A stretch of 64,000 nucleotides of DNA. Source: Bacillus renqingensis. Lineage in GTDB: Bacteria > Bacillota > Bacilli > Bacillales > Cytobacillaceae. Shown here in pieces: positions 54,181-63,504 of the stretch. Below the pieces are notes generated by a model. The model did not search any database. It was not told where the DNA came from and worked only from the letters and a program-made list of their open reading frames with translations. The stretch spans positions 62,001-126,000 of the forward strand of contig NZ_JADDIU010000004.1 of NCBI RefSeq assembly GCF_016464375.1, written 5' to 3'. The stretch's first letter is position 1; each line of letters begins with the position of its first letter. A program made the position numbers and the translations under genes.

Positions 54181-55344
54181 TTGGATAACTTTACATTTTA
54201 TAATCCAACCAAATTAATTTTTGGAAAGGGTCAGCTCGACCAATTAAAGGCGGAAATTCCTCACTACGGAAAAAAAGTGCTGCTTGTCTATGGCGGTGGA
54301 AGCATAAAACGAACAGGCCTTTATGAAAAGGTAACCAGCCTGCTTCAGGAAATGGAAGCGAAAGTCTTTGAACTTCCGGGAGTTGAGCCCAACCCAAGAA
54401 TTTCTACTGCGAGAAAAGGGGTTGAAATTTGTAAACAGGAAGGAATTGAATTTTTACTCGCAGTTGGCGGCGGCAGTGTGATTGACTGCACAAAGCTTAT
54501 TGCAGCAGGAGCTAAATATGATGGCGACCCATGGGATCTAGTCATCAAAAAGGCCTTTGCCAAAGAAGCCCTTCCGTTTGGTACGGTATTAACACTTGCC
54601 GCTACCGGTTCAGAAATGAACTCTGGCTCCGTAATTACGAACTGGGAAACGAACGAAAAATATGGCTGGGGCAGTCCGGTTACTTTTCCGAAATTCTCTA
54701 TTCTCGATCCGGTACATACTTTTTCGGTTCCAAAGGATCAAACCATTTATGGGATTGTTGATATGATGTCGCATGTTCTTGAACATTACTTTCACTTGGA
54801 AGAGAATACAGATTTCCAAGATCGGATGTGTGAATCATTACTGATAACTGTAATGGAAACAGCGCCTAAATTACTTCAGGATTTAGAAAATTATGAATAT
54901 CGGGCGACCATTCTTTATGCAGGTACAATGGCCTTAAACGGGATCCTAAATATGGGCTACCGTGGGGATTGGGCAACCCATAACCTTGAGCATGCAGTAT
55001 CCGCTGTATATGACATTCCACATGGAGGCGGACTGGCGATCCTCTTCCCGCATTGGATGGAGTATAACCTTCATGTAAAGCCGGAGCGCTTTAAGCAGTT
55101 GGCGGAAAGAGTATTTGCGGTTGATTCAAAAGGAAAAACGGCAGAACAAGCAGGGCTTGAGGGAATAAGAAAATTGCGGGAATTTTGGACCAGCATCGGA
55201 GCGCCTAGCCGTTTAGCTGATTACCATATTGATGACAGTAAGCTGGAGGTCATGGCTGATCGGGCAATGGCCAATGGCGAGTTTGGTAACTTTACTAAAC
55301 TAAATCGAGAAGATGTTCTGGCCATCTATCGTGCCTCCATGTAA
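54181..55344 (+). CDS. yugJ: Iron-dependent alcohol dehydrogenase YugJ (butanol dehydrogenase-like)
   Basis: Group III (iron-containing) alcohol dehydrogenase of 387 aa. NAD(P)-binding [10 protein letters not shown] and the metal-binding residues in [12 protein letters not shown] and [18 protein letters not shown] are present. It reduces aldehydes such as butyraldehyde in related enzymes; the physiological substrate is unclear. The TTG at 54181 has ACAGGAG 8 bp upstream and gives [11 protein letters not shown], as in YugJ; the GTG at 54172 lies within that site. Confidence 0.92.
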   Translation: MDNFTFYNPTKLIFGKGQLDQLKAEIPHYGKKVLLVYGGGSIKRTGLYEKVTSLLQEMEAKVFELPGVEPNPRISTARKGVEICKQEGIEFLLAVGGGSVIDCTKLIAAGAKYDGDPWDLVIKKAFAKEALPFGTVLTLAATGSEMNSGSVITNWETNEKYGWGSPVTFPKFSILDPVHTFSVPKDQTIYGIVDMMSHVLEHYFHLEENTDFQDRMCESLLITVMETAPKLLQDLENYEYRATILYAGTMALNGILNMGYRGDWATHNLEHAVSAVYDIPHGGGLAILFPHWMEYNLHVKPERFKQLAERVFAVDSKGKTAEQAGLEGIRKLREFWTSIGAPSRLADYHIDDSKLEVMADRAMANGEFGNFTKLNREDVLAIYRASM

Positions 55345-55394
55345 AATTTTTGTCATATTAAGAAAGTGGTTCCGCTTACAACGGAAGAGGTTTC

Positions 55395-55423
55395 TTGATA
55401 ATCTATCTAGCATAGGTTAAAGT
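55395..55423 (+). promoter_or_regulatory. Possible SigA-type promoter of pgi
   Basis: TTGATA (55395-55400) and TAAAGT (55418-55423) are spaced by 17 bp, 34 bp before the pgi start. Confidence 0.4.
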
Positions 55424-55457
55424 GATTAATGAAAATAAAAATAATGGAGGATCCTAT

Positions 55458-56807
55458 ATGACACACGTTCATTTTGATTACTCAAAAGCGCTTGCTTTTT
55501 TTGGTGAACATGAGCTTACATATTTACAGGATGCAGTCAAAGTTGCCCATCATTCACTACATGAAAAGACCGGCGCCGGGAACGATTTTTTAGGCTGGAT
55601 TACCCTCCCAACCGATTATGACAAGGAAGAATTTTCACGAATTCAAAAAGCTGCGGAGAAGATTAAGGCTGATTCTGAAGTACTCCTTGTGATTGGGATT
55701 GGCGGCTCTTATCTTGGGGCAAGAGCAGCGATTGAAATGCTGCAGCATTGTTTCTATAATGCATTGCCAAAAGAAAAACGAAACACCCCGCAAATTATTT
55801 TTGTAGGAAACAATATTAGTTCTTCCTATATGAGGGACGTGATTGACCTACTGGGAGATAAGGACTTCTCGATTAACGTTATTTCAAAATCCGGTACTAC
55901 CACAGAGCCAGCGATTGCTTTCCGTATTTTTCGCAAGCTATTAGAACAAAAGTATGGAGTGGAAGAAGCTCGGAAACGAATCTACGCAACGACTGATAAA
56001 GCAAGAGGCGCCTTGAAAACGTTAGCGAATGAAGAAGGTTATGAAACCTTTGTCATTCCAGATGACGTTGGCGGCAGGTACTCTGTATTGACAGCAGTAG
56101 GCTTACTTCCGATTGCTGCCAGCGGGGCTGACATTGAAAAAATGATGGAAGGTGCGGCTTCGGCACAGGAGGATTTTAGTCGATCGGAACTTCAAGAAAA
56201 TATTGCCTACCAATATGCGGCGGTTCGAAATGTTTTATACAACAAAGGTAAAACGATCGAAATGCTGATCAATTATGAGCCGGGTCTGCAATATTTCTCA
56301 GAATGGTGGAAGCAGTTGTTTGGTGAAAGTGAAGGCAAGGACCAAAAAGGAATTTATCCTTCCTCCGCAAACTTTTCAACGGACCTGCACTCATTAGGTC
56401 AATATGTTCAAGAGGGACGCAGAGATTTATTTGAAACGATCGTCAAGGTGGAACATCCGCGTCATGAGTTAACCATTGAGGCAATGGAAAACGATTTAGA
56501 CGGATTAAATTATTTAGCCGGAAAGACCGTCGACTTTGTCAATAATAAAGCATTTGAAGGGACGATGCTCGCTCATACGGATGGTGGCGTACCTAACCTA
56601 ATCGTCACGATTCCAGCGATGGATGAATATACATTCGGCTACCTTGTTTATTTCTTTGAAAAGGCATGTGCGATGAGCGGTTATTTACTCGGGGTTAATC
56701 CGTTTGACCAGCCTGGGGTGGAGGCTTATAAAGTCAATATGTTTGCCCTTTTAGGCAAGCCTGGTTTTGAAGAGAAGAAGGCCGAACTGGAAAAACGTTT
56801 GAAATAA
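55458..56807 (+). CDS. pgi: Glucose-6-phosphate isomerase
   Basis: Glycolytic enzyme of 449 aa that interconverts glucose 6-phosphate and fructose 6-phosphate. Signatures are [18 protein letters not shown] (residues 78-95), [16 protein letters not shown], and the C-terminal AHTDGGVPN and [17 protein letters not shown] with the catalytic lysine. The ATG at 55458 follows TGGAGGATC. The 66-bp space to ptsH contains a fresh ribosome site, so the two may be co-transcribed. Confidence 0.97.
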   Translation: MTHVHFDYSKALAFFGEHELTYLQDAVKVAHHSLHEKTGAGNDFLGWITLPTDYDKEEFSRIQKAAEKIKADSEVLLVIGIGGSYLGARAAIEMLQHCFYNALPKEKRNTPQIIFVGNNISSSYMRDVIDLLGDKDFSINVISKSGTTTEPAIAFRIFRKLLEQKYGVEEARKRIYATTDKARGALKTLANEEGYETFVIPDDVGGRYSVLTAVGLLPIAASGADIEKMMEGAASAQEDFSRSELQENIAYQYAAVRNVLYNKGKTIEMLINYEPGLQYFSEWWKQLFGESEGKDQKGIYPSSANFSTDLHSLGQYVQEGRRDLFETIVKVEHPRHELTIEAMENDLDGLNYLAGKTVDFVNNKAFEGTMLAHTDGGVPNLIVTIPAMDEYTFGYLVYFFEKACAMSGYLLGVNPFDQPGVEAYKVNMFALLGKPGFEEKKAELEKRLK

Positions 56808-56873
56808 GGAGAAAGTAAGTACCTCCCTTTGGAGGATTTGCTATATATATATTAATTAAAGGAGATTGACATT

Positions 56874-57140
56874 ATGGCAGAAAAACAATTTAAAATTATT
56901 GATGAAACAGGTATTCATGCAAGACCAGCAACATTGTTGGTACAAACAGCCGGAAAATTTAATTCCGATATTAGTATAGAGTATAAAGGTAAATCGGTTA
57001 ATTTAAAATCCATCATGGGTGTGATGTCACTTGGTATTCCAATGGGGGCCGATATTAAGGTTACCGCGGAAGGCAACGATGCCGATGAGGCCTTAAAGGC
57101 AATAGAAGAAACCATGACAAAAGAAGGTTTGGCAAAATAA
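56874..57140 (+). CDS. ptsH: Phosphocarrier protein HPr, not linked to ptsI
   Basis: HPr of 88 aa with both regulatory sites: His15 in GIHARPA (phosphorylated by enzyme I) and Ser46 in [11 protein letters not shown] (phosphorylated by HPr kinase). It looks like a true HPr rather than Crh, because Crh has Gln at position 15. The usual ptsI partner is not downstream; a MITE-like element and a membrane protein gene follow. AAAGGAG lies 8 bp before the ATG. Confidence 0.94.
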   Translation: MAEKQFKIIDETGIHARPATLLVQTAGKFNSDISIEYKGKSVNLKSIMGVMSLGIPMGADIKVTAEGNDADEALKAIEETMTKEGLAK

Positions 57141-57181
57141 TTTCCTGTTCATTTTAATGGACAAGTTTTAAGACGCAAGCG

Positions 57182-57300
57182 GCTGTCCAAAAAGGGCAAA
57201 TCCGATAAAATTAAAAAATTAAGAATGCTGTTATATCAACATTTTGAACAGAGAAAGGGGCGTCCAAAAGTCAAAAAATTGACTTTTTGGACAGCCCCTT
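57182..57300. mobile_element. MITE-like element, copy 2, with built-in terminator
   Basis: Bounded by GGCTGTCCAAAAAGGGC at the left and, read inward, GGCTGTCCAAAAAGTC at the right. It is the reverse complement of 28622-28740 along its length. Its right end is a 15-bp-plus hairpin (GGGGCGTCCAAAAGTC / GACTTTTTGGACAGCCCC) followed by TTTT, which can serve as the ptsH terminator. The 272-bp gap between ptsH and the next gene is mostly this element. Confidence 0.75.
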
Positions 57301-57412
57301 TTCCTCTTTACGTTTTCCCTTCAGCAGATTCCTCAGTATAATTTTTTCCACATTGCACAGCTTAAAGGTAAAACAACCCAACGATACAAGACTCTTGAGG
57401 TGGAAAAAAGTC

Positions 57413-59086
57413 ATGATGGAAACAAGGAAAGAGCGAAGATATATCATCTTTGCTTTGATTGTTCTCGCGCTCTATCTTTCGCCGCTGTTTATCTTACAGG
57501 AAAATGCCCATATCCGTGTCCATGATAATTTGGATTCCAACCTTGCCTGGTATAAGGTGCTGGCAAGAAGCGGCGAGTTATTTGGCGGTTTGAATGGCGT
57601 CATTCCCCAAATCATTAATGGGCTTTTGTCTCGGAATGCGTTTGGAACTGAGTACAGCGTAATCGTTTGGTTATATGCCGTATTTCCCACAATGATTGCC
57701 TATGGTTTCAGCCAGGCATTGACAAGAGTGATCGCCTTCCTCGGCATGTACTTGTTATTAAAAAAACATTTATTGCCCGGCGAAAGGTGGATCGTGCTGA
57801 ATACCGCAGCAGCACTTGCCTTTGCATTGACACCGTTTTGGCCATCAGGAATGCTGAGCACTTTAGGGATGCCGCTCGCTCTTTGGGCGTTCCTTAATAT
57901 CCGAAATGGTGAGGGATCCCTAAAGGATTTTTTAGTGCTGACGTTATTGCCGTTCTATTCCAGTATTGTATTAGGTTTTTTCTTCTTCTTAAGCGCCATG
58001 GGAATCTTTTGGCTGGTCGATGTTTTTAGAGGAAAAGGCTGGAATTTTCGGTTCCTATTTTCGATTCTTTATATGTCATTGGTTTATATGCTCGTTGAGT
58101 ATCGGTTGGTGTATTCGTTTCTATTTAAGGGCGAGCCAAACAGCCGGGACGAATATTTTCATGCCCAATTACCCTTTTGGCGTGTGGCGCGTCTGACTCT
58201 TAAAAACTACATATTTGGTCATACCCATGTAATGACAGTGCATACGTTCTTCATTTTACCTGCTACTCTTATTGCCATTTATTTTGTCTATTCAAAAAAA
58301 CTGTGGAAGCAGGAAAAAGTCTTTGTCTTTTTATTTGCTTTGAACTTTTTATTATCACTATGGTATGCCTTTTGGTTTTATGAGGGCTGGCTCCCATTAA
58401 CAAAGCGATTTCATTTTATGGACACGTTTAATTTTGCCCGCTACCATTTCTTAAGGCCAATGGTGATTTACGCCAGCTTTGCCCTTGCATTAAAAATAAT
58501 CTACCTTCAAGGATTCAACTGGGCGAAGACGGCAAAGGGACTGGCAGTCATGCAAATAATACTGTTATGTTTTTTTAACGATGAGATTATTTATCAAAAG
58601 AAACCAACTGTCAAGCAATTTTATGCAGAAGAATTATTTCAAGAAATAAAGGAGCATATTGCCTTGCCACAGGAGGAGTATCGTGTTGCCAGCATCGGCA
58701 TTCATCCTGCCGTTGCCCAGTACAATGGTTTTTTCACACTTGATACGTACAATAATTTTTATCCTTTAAGCTATAAACATCAGTTTAGAAAGATTATCGA
58801 AAAAGAATTGGCGAAAAATAAGATGATTCGCAAGTATTTCGATACATGGGGCGGGCGCTGTTATATTTTTACTGCCCAGCTTGGGAAGCGGTACATGATC
58901 AAGAAAGACTCCAAACGACACTTAAAGGATTTACAGTTAAATACAGCTGTTTTTAAAGAAATGGGCGGCCGCTATATATTTTCGGCCTTGCCGATTGATA
59001 ATGCCGAAGAAAATCAGTTAGTGATTGAAAAAATATTCGTATCAAAATTAGCGGCATGGAAAATTTACTTATATAAGACACTGTAA
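57413..59086 (+). CDS. DUF6044 family polytopic membrane protein (YkoS-like)
   Basis: Membrane protein of 557 aa with about ten to twelve hydrophobic segments in the first 400 residues, then a soluble C-terminal domain of about 130 residues. The early external motif HDNLDSNLAWYKVL resembles GT-C-like/YfhO membrane glycosyltransferase loops. The ATG at 57413 has GAGGTGG about 13 bp upstream; a longer in-frame frame passes into the MITE and is not accepted. It is followed 19 bp later by a GT2 gene, which suggests a joint role in cell-surface glycan or lipid glycosylation. Confidence 0.75.
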   Translation: MMETRKERRYIIFALIVLALYLSPLFILQENAHIRVHDNLDSNLAWYKVLARSGELFGGLNGVIPQIINGLLSRNAFGTEYSVIVWLYAVFPTMIAYGFSQALTRVIAFLGMYLLLKKHLLPGERWIVLNTAAALAFALTPFWPSGMLSTLGMPLALWAFLNIRNGEGSLKDFLVLTLLPFYSSIVLGFFFFLSAMGIFWLVDVFRGKGWNFRFLFSILYMSLVYMLVEYRLVYSFLFKGEPNSRDEYFHAQLPFWRVARLTLKNYIFGHTHVMTVHTFFILPATLIAIYFVYSKKLWKQEKVFVFLFALNFLLSLWYAFWFYEGWLPLTKRFHFMDTFNFARYHFLRPMVIYASFALALKIIYLQGFNWAKTAKGLAVMQIILLCFFNDEIIYQKKPTVKQFYAEELFQEIKEHIALPQEEYRVASIGIHPAVAQYNGFFTLDTYNNFYPLSYKHQFRKIIEKELAKNKMIRKYFDTWGGRCYIFTAQLGKRYMIKKDSKRHLKDLQLNTAVFKEMGGRYIFSALPIDNAEENQLVIEKIFVSKLAAWKIYLYKTL

Positions 59087-59105
59087 CATCGGGGGTATTT
59101 TGCAG

Positions 59106-60149
59106 ATGAGGGAAACAGTCCTTACCATTGTAGTACCATGCTATAACGAAGAAGAAATTTTGCCGGAGACGATTTGCTGCCTTGATCGGCTGTTGGATGA
59201 GCTGATTGCTGATTCGCTCGTTTCGGATCGAAGTAAGATTCTGTTTGTCGATGATGGGAGTAAGGATCGGACATGGGAAATCATTTATAAAGAAGGATTA
59301 AGAAACCAGTATGTAAAGGGGCTTAAATTGGCCCGTAATGTCGGGCATCAAAACGCACTACTTGCCGGTCTCGAGGCCGCGAAAGACCTTTCAGACTGCG
59401 TTGTCTCCATCGATGCCGACCTGCAAGATGATATTCAAGTGATTCGTCAGTTTTTGTTGAAATTCCATCAGGGCTGTGAAATCGTCTATGGGGTACGTAA
59501 AAGCCGGGATACGGATACCTTTTTTAAGCGAAGCACAGCGCAAGGTTTTTATAAGATGATGAAAAGCTTGGGAGTTGATCTTGTCTATAATCATGCGGAC
59601 TTTCGGTTGATGAGCAGGCGGGCGATAAAGGAGCTGGGGCGGTTTAAGGAGGTCAATCTCTTTCTAAGAGGAATTGTCCCGCTCCTTGGCTTCCGCTCAG
59701 ATGTGGTCTATTACGATCGGTTGGAAAGAAAAGCAGGTGAAACGAAATACCCATTGAAAAAGATGCTCGCCTTTGCCTTTGATGGAATTACCTCTTTTTC
59801 CGTTTCGCCGATTCGCTTTGTTCTTGTTGTTGGGATTGTTTCATTTCTGATGAGCCTTGTCTTTGGCAGTTACTTTTTAACGCTTAAATTTTTAGGTACT
59901 ACCCAGACTGGCTGGACATCGCTAATCACCTCAATATGGCTGATCGGCGGCCTGCAGTTAATTGCCATTGGCTTGATTGGTGAGTATGTGGGAAAAATTT
60001 ATCAGGAAGCTAAACAGCGTCCAAAGTTTATTATTGATATCGACACGTTTAATCTGCCGATTCCAAAGCACCATATGCTGCAGCAAACAGGGGAGGATGA
60101 CCTTGTTCACCTTGATTATAGAAAAGTTTCTGAAACGGGCAAATCATGA
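59106..60149 (+). CDS. Membrane-anchored family 2 glycosyltransferase (YkoT/CsbB-like)
   Basis: Polyprenyl-phosphate-type GT2 enzyme of 347 aa. Cytoplasmic catalytic domain: VVPCYNEEEILPE, LFVDDGSKDRTWE, and SIDADLQDD carrying the metal-binding DXD. Two C-terminal membrane segments (about residues 238-262 and 275-300) anchor it. It likely loads a sugar onto undecaprenyl phosphate. The ATG at 59106 follows GGGGGT. It overlaps the GtrA-like gene by 47 bp. Confidence 0.88.
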   Translation: MRETVLTIVVPCYNEEEILPETICCLDRLLDELIADSLVSDRSKILFVDDGSKDRTWEIIYKEGLRNQYVKGLKLARNVGHQNALLAGLEAAKDLSDCVVSIDADLQDDIQVIRQFLLKFHQGCEIVYGVRKSRDTDTFFKRSTAQGFYKMMKSLGVDLVYNHADFRLMSRRAIKELGRFKEVNLFLRGIVPLLGFRSDVVYYDRLERKAGETKYPLKKMLAFAFDGITSFSVSPIRFVLVVGIVSFLMSLVFGSYFLTLKFLGTTQTGWTSLITSIWLIGGLQLIAIGLIGEYVGKIYQEAKQRPKFIIDIDTFNLPIPKHHMLQQTGEDDLVHLDYRKVSETGKS

Positions 60150-60546
60150 TTTTTTCCGGTTTATCCTTGTGGGTGTTGTCAATACCTTCGTTGGTTTGCT
60201 GATTATGTTTTTTCTTCTAAATGGGCTGGGGATTTCGTACTGGGTCTCGACATTTATAGGAAATACTGTCGGCGCTTGCATCAGTTTTATTTTAAACAGA
60301 ACCTTTACGTTCCAAAGCAGCGTTTCCTATCATAAAGGGCTGCCGCGGTTTTATGCGATTATTTTCATTTGCTATTTTAGTTCTTATTTTTGCAGTGAAA
60401 AAATAGTACTGATGATGGGCCATTTGATTGCTTTAAATTCAAGCTTTGCGCAAAATGGTTCGATCTTGTTAGGCAGTGTTTTTTATACCGTAAGTAATTA
60501 TCTAGGTCAAAAGTATATTGTTTTCAAGAAAATAAAAACTGCCTGA
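60103..60546 (+). CDS. GtrA family membrane protein (putative glycolipid flippase)
   Basis: Membrane protein of 147 aa with four hydrophobic segments and the GtrA features FFRFILVGVVNTFVGLL and ILNRTFTFQSS. GtrA proteins are thought to move polyprenyl-linked sugars across the membrane. The start is taken as the TTG at 60103, with GGGGAGG 6 bp upstream; a TTG at 60112 is the alternative. A longer in-frame extension into the preceding gene is not supported. Together with the GT2 and DUF6044 genes it forms a three-step glycosylation set. Confidence 0.8.
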   Translation: MFTLIIEKFLKRANHDFFRFILVGVVNTFVGLLIMFFLLNGLGISYWVSTFIGNTVGACISFILNRTFTFQSSVSYHKGLPRFYAIIFICYFSSYFCSEKIVLMMGHLIALNSSFAQNGSILLGSVFYTVSNYLGQKYIVFKKIKTA

Positions 60547-60560
60547 CGATACCAAGACTA

Positions 60561-61005
60561 GTTCTTTGTCCCAGTGTCTACTTCTATGGGACAAAACCGT
60601 TATCGCTGTCAAGGGTAATGTCCCATAGAACACTCCTATGGGCCAAACCCGCCTTCATCGCCGAGAGAACTGTCCCATAGAACGCCTCTATGGGCCAAAC
60701 CCGTCTTCATCGTCGGGGGACCTGTCCCATAGAACGCCTCTCTGGGCCAAACCCGCCTTCATCATCGAGAGAACTGTCCCATAGAACGCCTCTATGGGCC
60801 AAACCCGTCTTCATCGTCGGGGGAACTGTCCCATAGAACGCCTCTATGGGCCAAACCCGTCTTCATCGTCGGGGGAACTGTCCCATAGAACGCCTCTATG
60901 GGCCAAACCCGCCTTCATCATCGAGAGAACTGTCCCATAGAACACTCCTATGGGCCAAACCCGTCTTCATCGTCGAGAGAACTGTCCCATAGAACACTGA
61001 CATAT
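60561..61005. repeat. Tandem array 2: 8 units of 52 bp, one hairpin per unit
   Basis: The 536-bp gap between gtrA-like and lysE-like genes is mostly this array. Units begin (TATGGGCCAAACCCG) at 60585, 60637, 60689 and so on every 52 bp to 60949, with a partial unit upstream from 60561. Each junction forms TGTCCCATAGA, a 5-nt loop (acgcc), TCTATGGGCCA: an 11-bp stem with one mismatch. Units 5 and 6 are identical. Its reverse complement aligns with the unit of array 1 (both start TTCTATGGGACA and contain TTTG-CCC at the same offset). Confidence 0.95.
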
Positions 61006-61082
61006 ATTTTTTTGTAGTACAACCCTCTAGAGCTGAATATGAATGAGTAGACAGGCTTTTTCTACAGTTGGAGGGGAAGAGA

Positions 61083-61709
61083 ATGAATGTGTTTTTGAGT
61101 TATATTTTGTTAGGATTATCGCTGGCTGCCCCGATTGGCCCCGTTAATGCAGCCCAAATTGATCGCGGTATTAGAAACGGGTTTATGCATTCATGGCTTG
61201 TTGGGGTGGGGGCAGTCATTGCTGATGGGATTTATATGCTGATTGTATACATAGGAGTCGTCAGGTTTCTCGAAACGGAATTTATGCAAACCTTCCTTTG
61301 GTTGTTTGGCTTTTTTGTTCTCATCTACACCGGAGTGGAAACGATGATGAATGCCGGAAAAATTCACCTGGAGTACGCGAGGTCAAAGGAACCGCTGGCA
61401 AAGTCCTTCTTTACCGGTTTTCTCATGTCCATTTCCAATCCGTTAACGATATTGTTTTGGCTCGGGATTTATGGCTCTGTTCTCGCTAAAACTGCGGCGA
61501 CCTATGATACCGGTCAATTAGTACTTTACAGCAGCGCAATTTTTATCGGGTTATTATTATGGGATATCACAATGGCTGGCGTGGCAAGCAGCTTTCGTAA
61601 ATATTTAACCTCCTACTTATTAGTTATTATCTCACTTTTATCTGGTCTTTCCCTCACTGGCTTCGGAATTTATTTCGGCATCCAAGCCTTTCAAAATTTA
61701 TTCGGTTAA
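61083..61709 (+). CDS. LysE family amino-acid exporter
   Basis: Membrane protein of 208 aa with six hydrophobic segments and the LysE-family motif GLSLAAPIGPVNAAQIDRG near the N-terminus and FFTGFLMSISNPLTILFW in the middle. Members export basic or neutral amino acids; the substrate is unknown. The ATG at 61083 has GGAGGGGAAG 6 bp upstream. A terminator follows directly. Confidence 0.88.
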   Translation: MNVFLSYILLGLSLAAPIGPVNAAQIDRGIRNGFMHSWLVGVGAVIADGIYMLIVYIGVVRFLETEFMQTFLWLFGFFVLIYTGVETMMNAGKIHLEYARSKEPLAKSFFTGFLMSISNPLTILFWLGIYGSVLAKTAATYDTGQLVLYSSAIFIGLLLWDITMAGVASSFRKYLTSYLLVIISLLSGLSLTGFGIYFGIQAFQNLFG

Positions 61710-61714
61710 AAAGG

Positions 61715-61744
61715 AGCTAGCGCAAATAAGCGCTAGCTGGTTTC
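61715..61744 (+). terminator. Terminator of the lysE-like gene
   Basis: AGCTAGCGC and GCGCTAGCT form a perfect 9-bp stem with a 6-nt loop; T-run is weak (GGTTT). Confidence 0.75.
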
Positions 61745-61762
61745 AATGTCCAAATTCATAAA

Positions 61763-63121
61763 TTAAGCGGTTGGCCATGGATAAAGAACTCGTTTCTTCT
61801 TCTTTTTCTTTTTCCATTTAGCATTCATGATAAGGGTAATCCCCCCGATAATAGCAACAAACGCTATGCTGATAAAGAACCCCGGTCTGCTTGTCTCGTG
61901 AAAAAGGGTGCCGCTGACAGCAATTAAGATAAAAGCGGCCGCCATGAGGTATTTTATTTTATCGATGGACGTTAGCTTCAACAATTTCCATGAAGAAGCT
62001 AGAATAAACATCCAGTTATAAAGCAGCATCAACCCGGCTGAAGTGGTAATGTATTCGTAGATTCGATTCGGCATCAACAACGCGGAAACAACGGAAGCCG
62101 AAATGCCAAGCATCGTCAAAATCAGTGTCGGCAGCGGAACTTTTAATTTCCCTTTATTAGAAAAACTAACCGGTGCATCGCCTTCTTTTGCCAAGGTAAC
62201 CAACACGCTTGTCACACCATAGAGGGAAGCAACCATGGTAGAAAATCCGGCAATGATCAAGGCACCGTTAAAAATATGCGGAACAAATGAAAGATTATAA
62301 GCATCCAAGGCAATCACAAATGGGCTTTCCTTATCGTTAAATTTGTGCCAGGATACCATCGTGACGGCAAGCCCAATGGAGAGAGCGTAAATAATCATCA
62401 GGGAAAACAGCATGACCCGCCCTGCTTTAGGTGCTTCATGGGGGTCCTTCAATTTAGTGGCCATTAATCCTAATATTTCAATCCCGCCAAAGGCGTAATA
62501 GGCGAAAATAACGGCTGACCATAGACCCATGATGCCGCCGGGGAGAATCTCCTTTTTACTATTAGGATATTCAATTGGGCGATTGCCATCAATAACTCCA
62601 AATATTGCCAATGCAGCAATGATAACAAACATAAGGATGGCTGAGATTTTTATCACGGCCAAAATATTTTCCAGCTTATTTAATAAACCTACACCAATTA
62701 AGATAACGACTAACCCTAAGACTGCATACCCAGCGGCAAATAGCCACAGCGGCACTTTTGGGAACCAAAATCGCGAAAAAATGGACAGGGCTGTCATTTG
62801 GCTCCCCATAATCAGCACCTCAGATATCCAATACACCCAGCCGCTGCTGAATCCTGCCCAGCGACTATAAGCTTTTTTGGCGTAGGACCTGAATCCGCCT
62901 TCCAACGGCTCCTGAGCAGTCATTTTCGAAAGCGCATCGAATACCATATATGTACCAACTGCAGCAATTACATAGGCGATTAACAGGGAAGGCCCCGTCA
63001 TCTTTATGGCCAAGCTTGAACCGAGGAAAAAACCTGTTCCAATCGTACAGCCAACCCCGAATAAGGACAGCTGCCACCATTTCATACGATTCTCCTGTGC
63101 CCCGGACTTAGATTTACTCAT
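61763..63121 (-). CDS. APC family amino-acid permease
   Basis: Permease of 452 aa with twelve hydrophobic segments. The N-terminal substrate-binding motif SLFGVGCTIGTGFFLGSS and IYWISEV-like YWISEVLIMGSQMTA segments fit the amino acid transporter family (AAT/YdgF-like). The C-terminus is a basic Lys run (KWKKKKKKKR). The ATG at 63121 has AAAAGGAG about 7 bp upstream, and that site overlaps the end of a small upstream gene. The transported amino acid cannot be told from sequence. Confidence 0.88.
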   Translation of the reverse strand: MSKSKSGAQENRMKWWQLSLFGVGCTIGTGFFLGSSLAIKMTGPSLLIAYVIAAVGTYMVFDALSKMTAQEPLEGGFRSYAKKAYSRWAGFSSGWVYWISEVLIMGSQMTALSIFSRFWFPKVPLWLFAAGYAVLGLVVILIGVGLLNKLENILAVIKISAILMFVIIAALAIFGVIDGNRPIEYPNSKKEILPGGIMGLWSAVIFAYYAFGGIEILGLMATKLKDPHEAPKAGRVMLFSLMIIYALSIGLAVTMVSWHKFNDKESPFVIALDAYNLSFVPHIFNGALIIAGFSTMVASLYGVTSVLVTLAKEGDAPVSFSNKGKLKVPLPTLILTMLGISASVVSALLMPNRIYEYITTSAGLMLLYNWMFILASSWKLLKLTSIDKIKYLMAAAFILIAVSGTLFHETSRPGFFISIAFVAIIGGITLIMNAKWKKKKKKKRVLYPWPTA

Positions 63122-63125
63122 TCTA

Positions 63126-63290
63126 CTACTCCTTTTTAACACCCGTCGCCCCAGGCGATTTGTCGGTTATTTCCTGATTGTTATATTCCCGATCATTTAG
63201 GCCCGGTTTTTGTTCTCGATCCGTTCCTAGATACTCTGCCTGATGTTTCCGCTGCACTTGTCTAAATTTATTAAAATTTTCATTTACCAT
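63126..63290 (-). CDS. Small hydrophilic protein upstream of the APC permease gene
   Basis: A 54-aa gene on the minus strand: start ATG at 63288-63290 with GGGGAGA about 6 bp upstream, and a stop (TAG, 63126-63128) inside the ribosome-binding region of the permease gene. The product begins MVNENFNKFRQVQRKHQAEY and is highly polar. No family recognised. The tight spacing suggests an operon and translational coupling with the permease. Confidence 0.62.
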   Translation of the reverse strand: MVNENFNKFRQVQRKHQAEYLGTDREQKPGLNDREYNNQEITDKSPGATGVKKE

Positions 63291-63399
63291 TTAGATCTCC
63301 CCATTTCTTAAGCTAGTTACTCTCTTAAGATATACTACCGGTCGTTTCTTATACGATCCGGATTCTTGATTTTTATGGAATTACATTTTTCGTACATAA

Positions 63400-63427
63400 T
63401 TGACTGCAAAAAAAATGAAAATATAGA
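63400..63427 (+). promoter_or_regulatory. Possible SigA-type promoter of the yteA-like gene
   Basis: TTGACT (63400-63405) and TATAGA (63422-63427) are spaced by 16 bp, about 77 bp before the start codon. Confidence 0.45.
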
Positions 63428-63504
63428 CGAGTTATTTTAATTTGGAAACAAAATGGGGATATAGATTTTTAAAAAATGCGCTTTTCTTGAAAGGGGTAGA
63501 TAAT

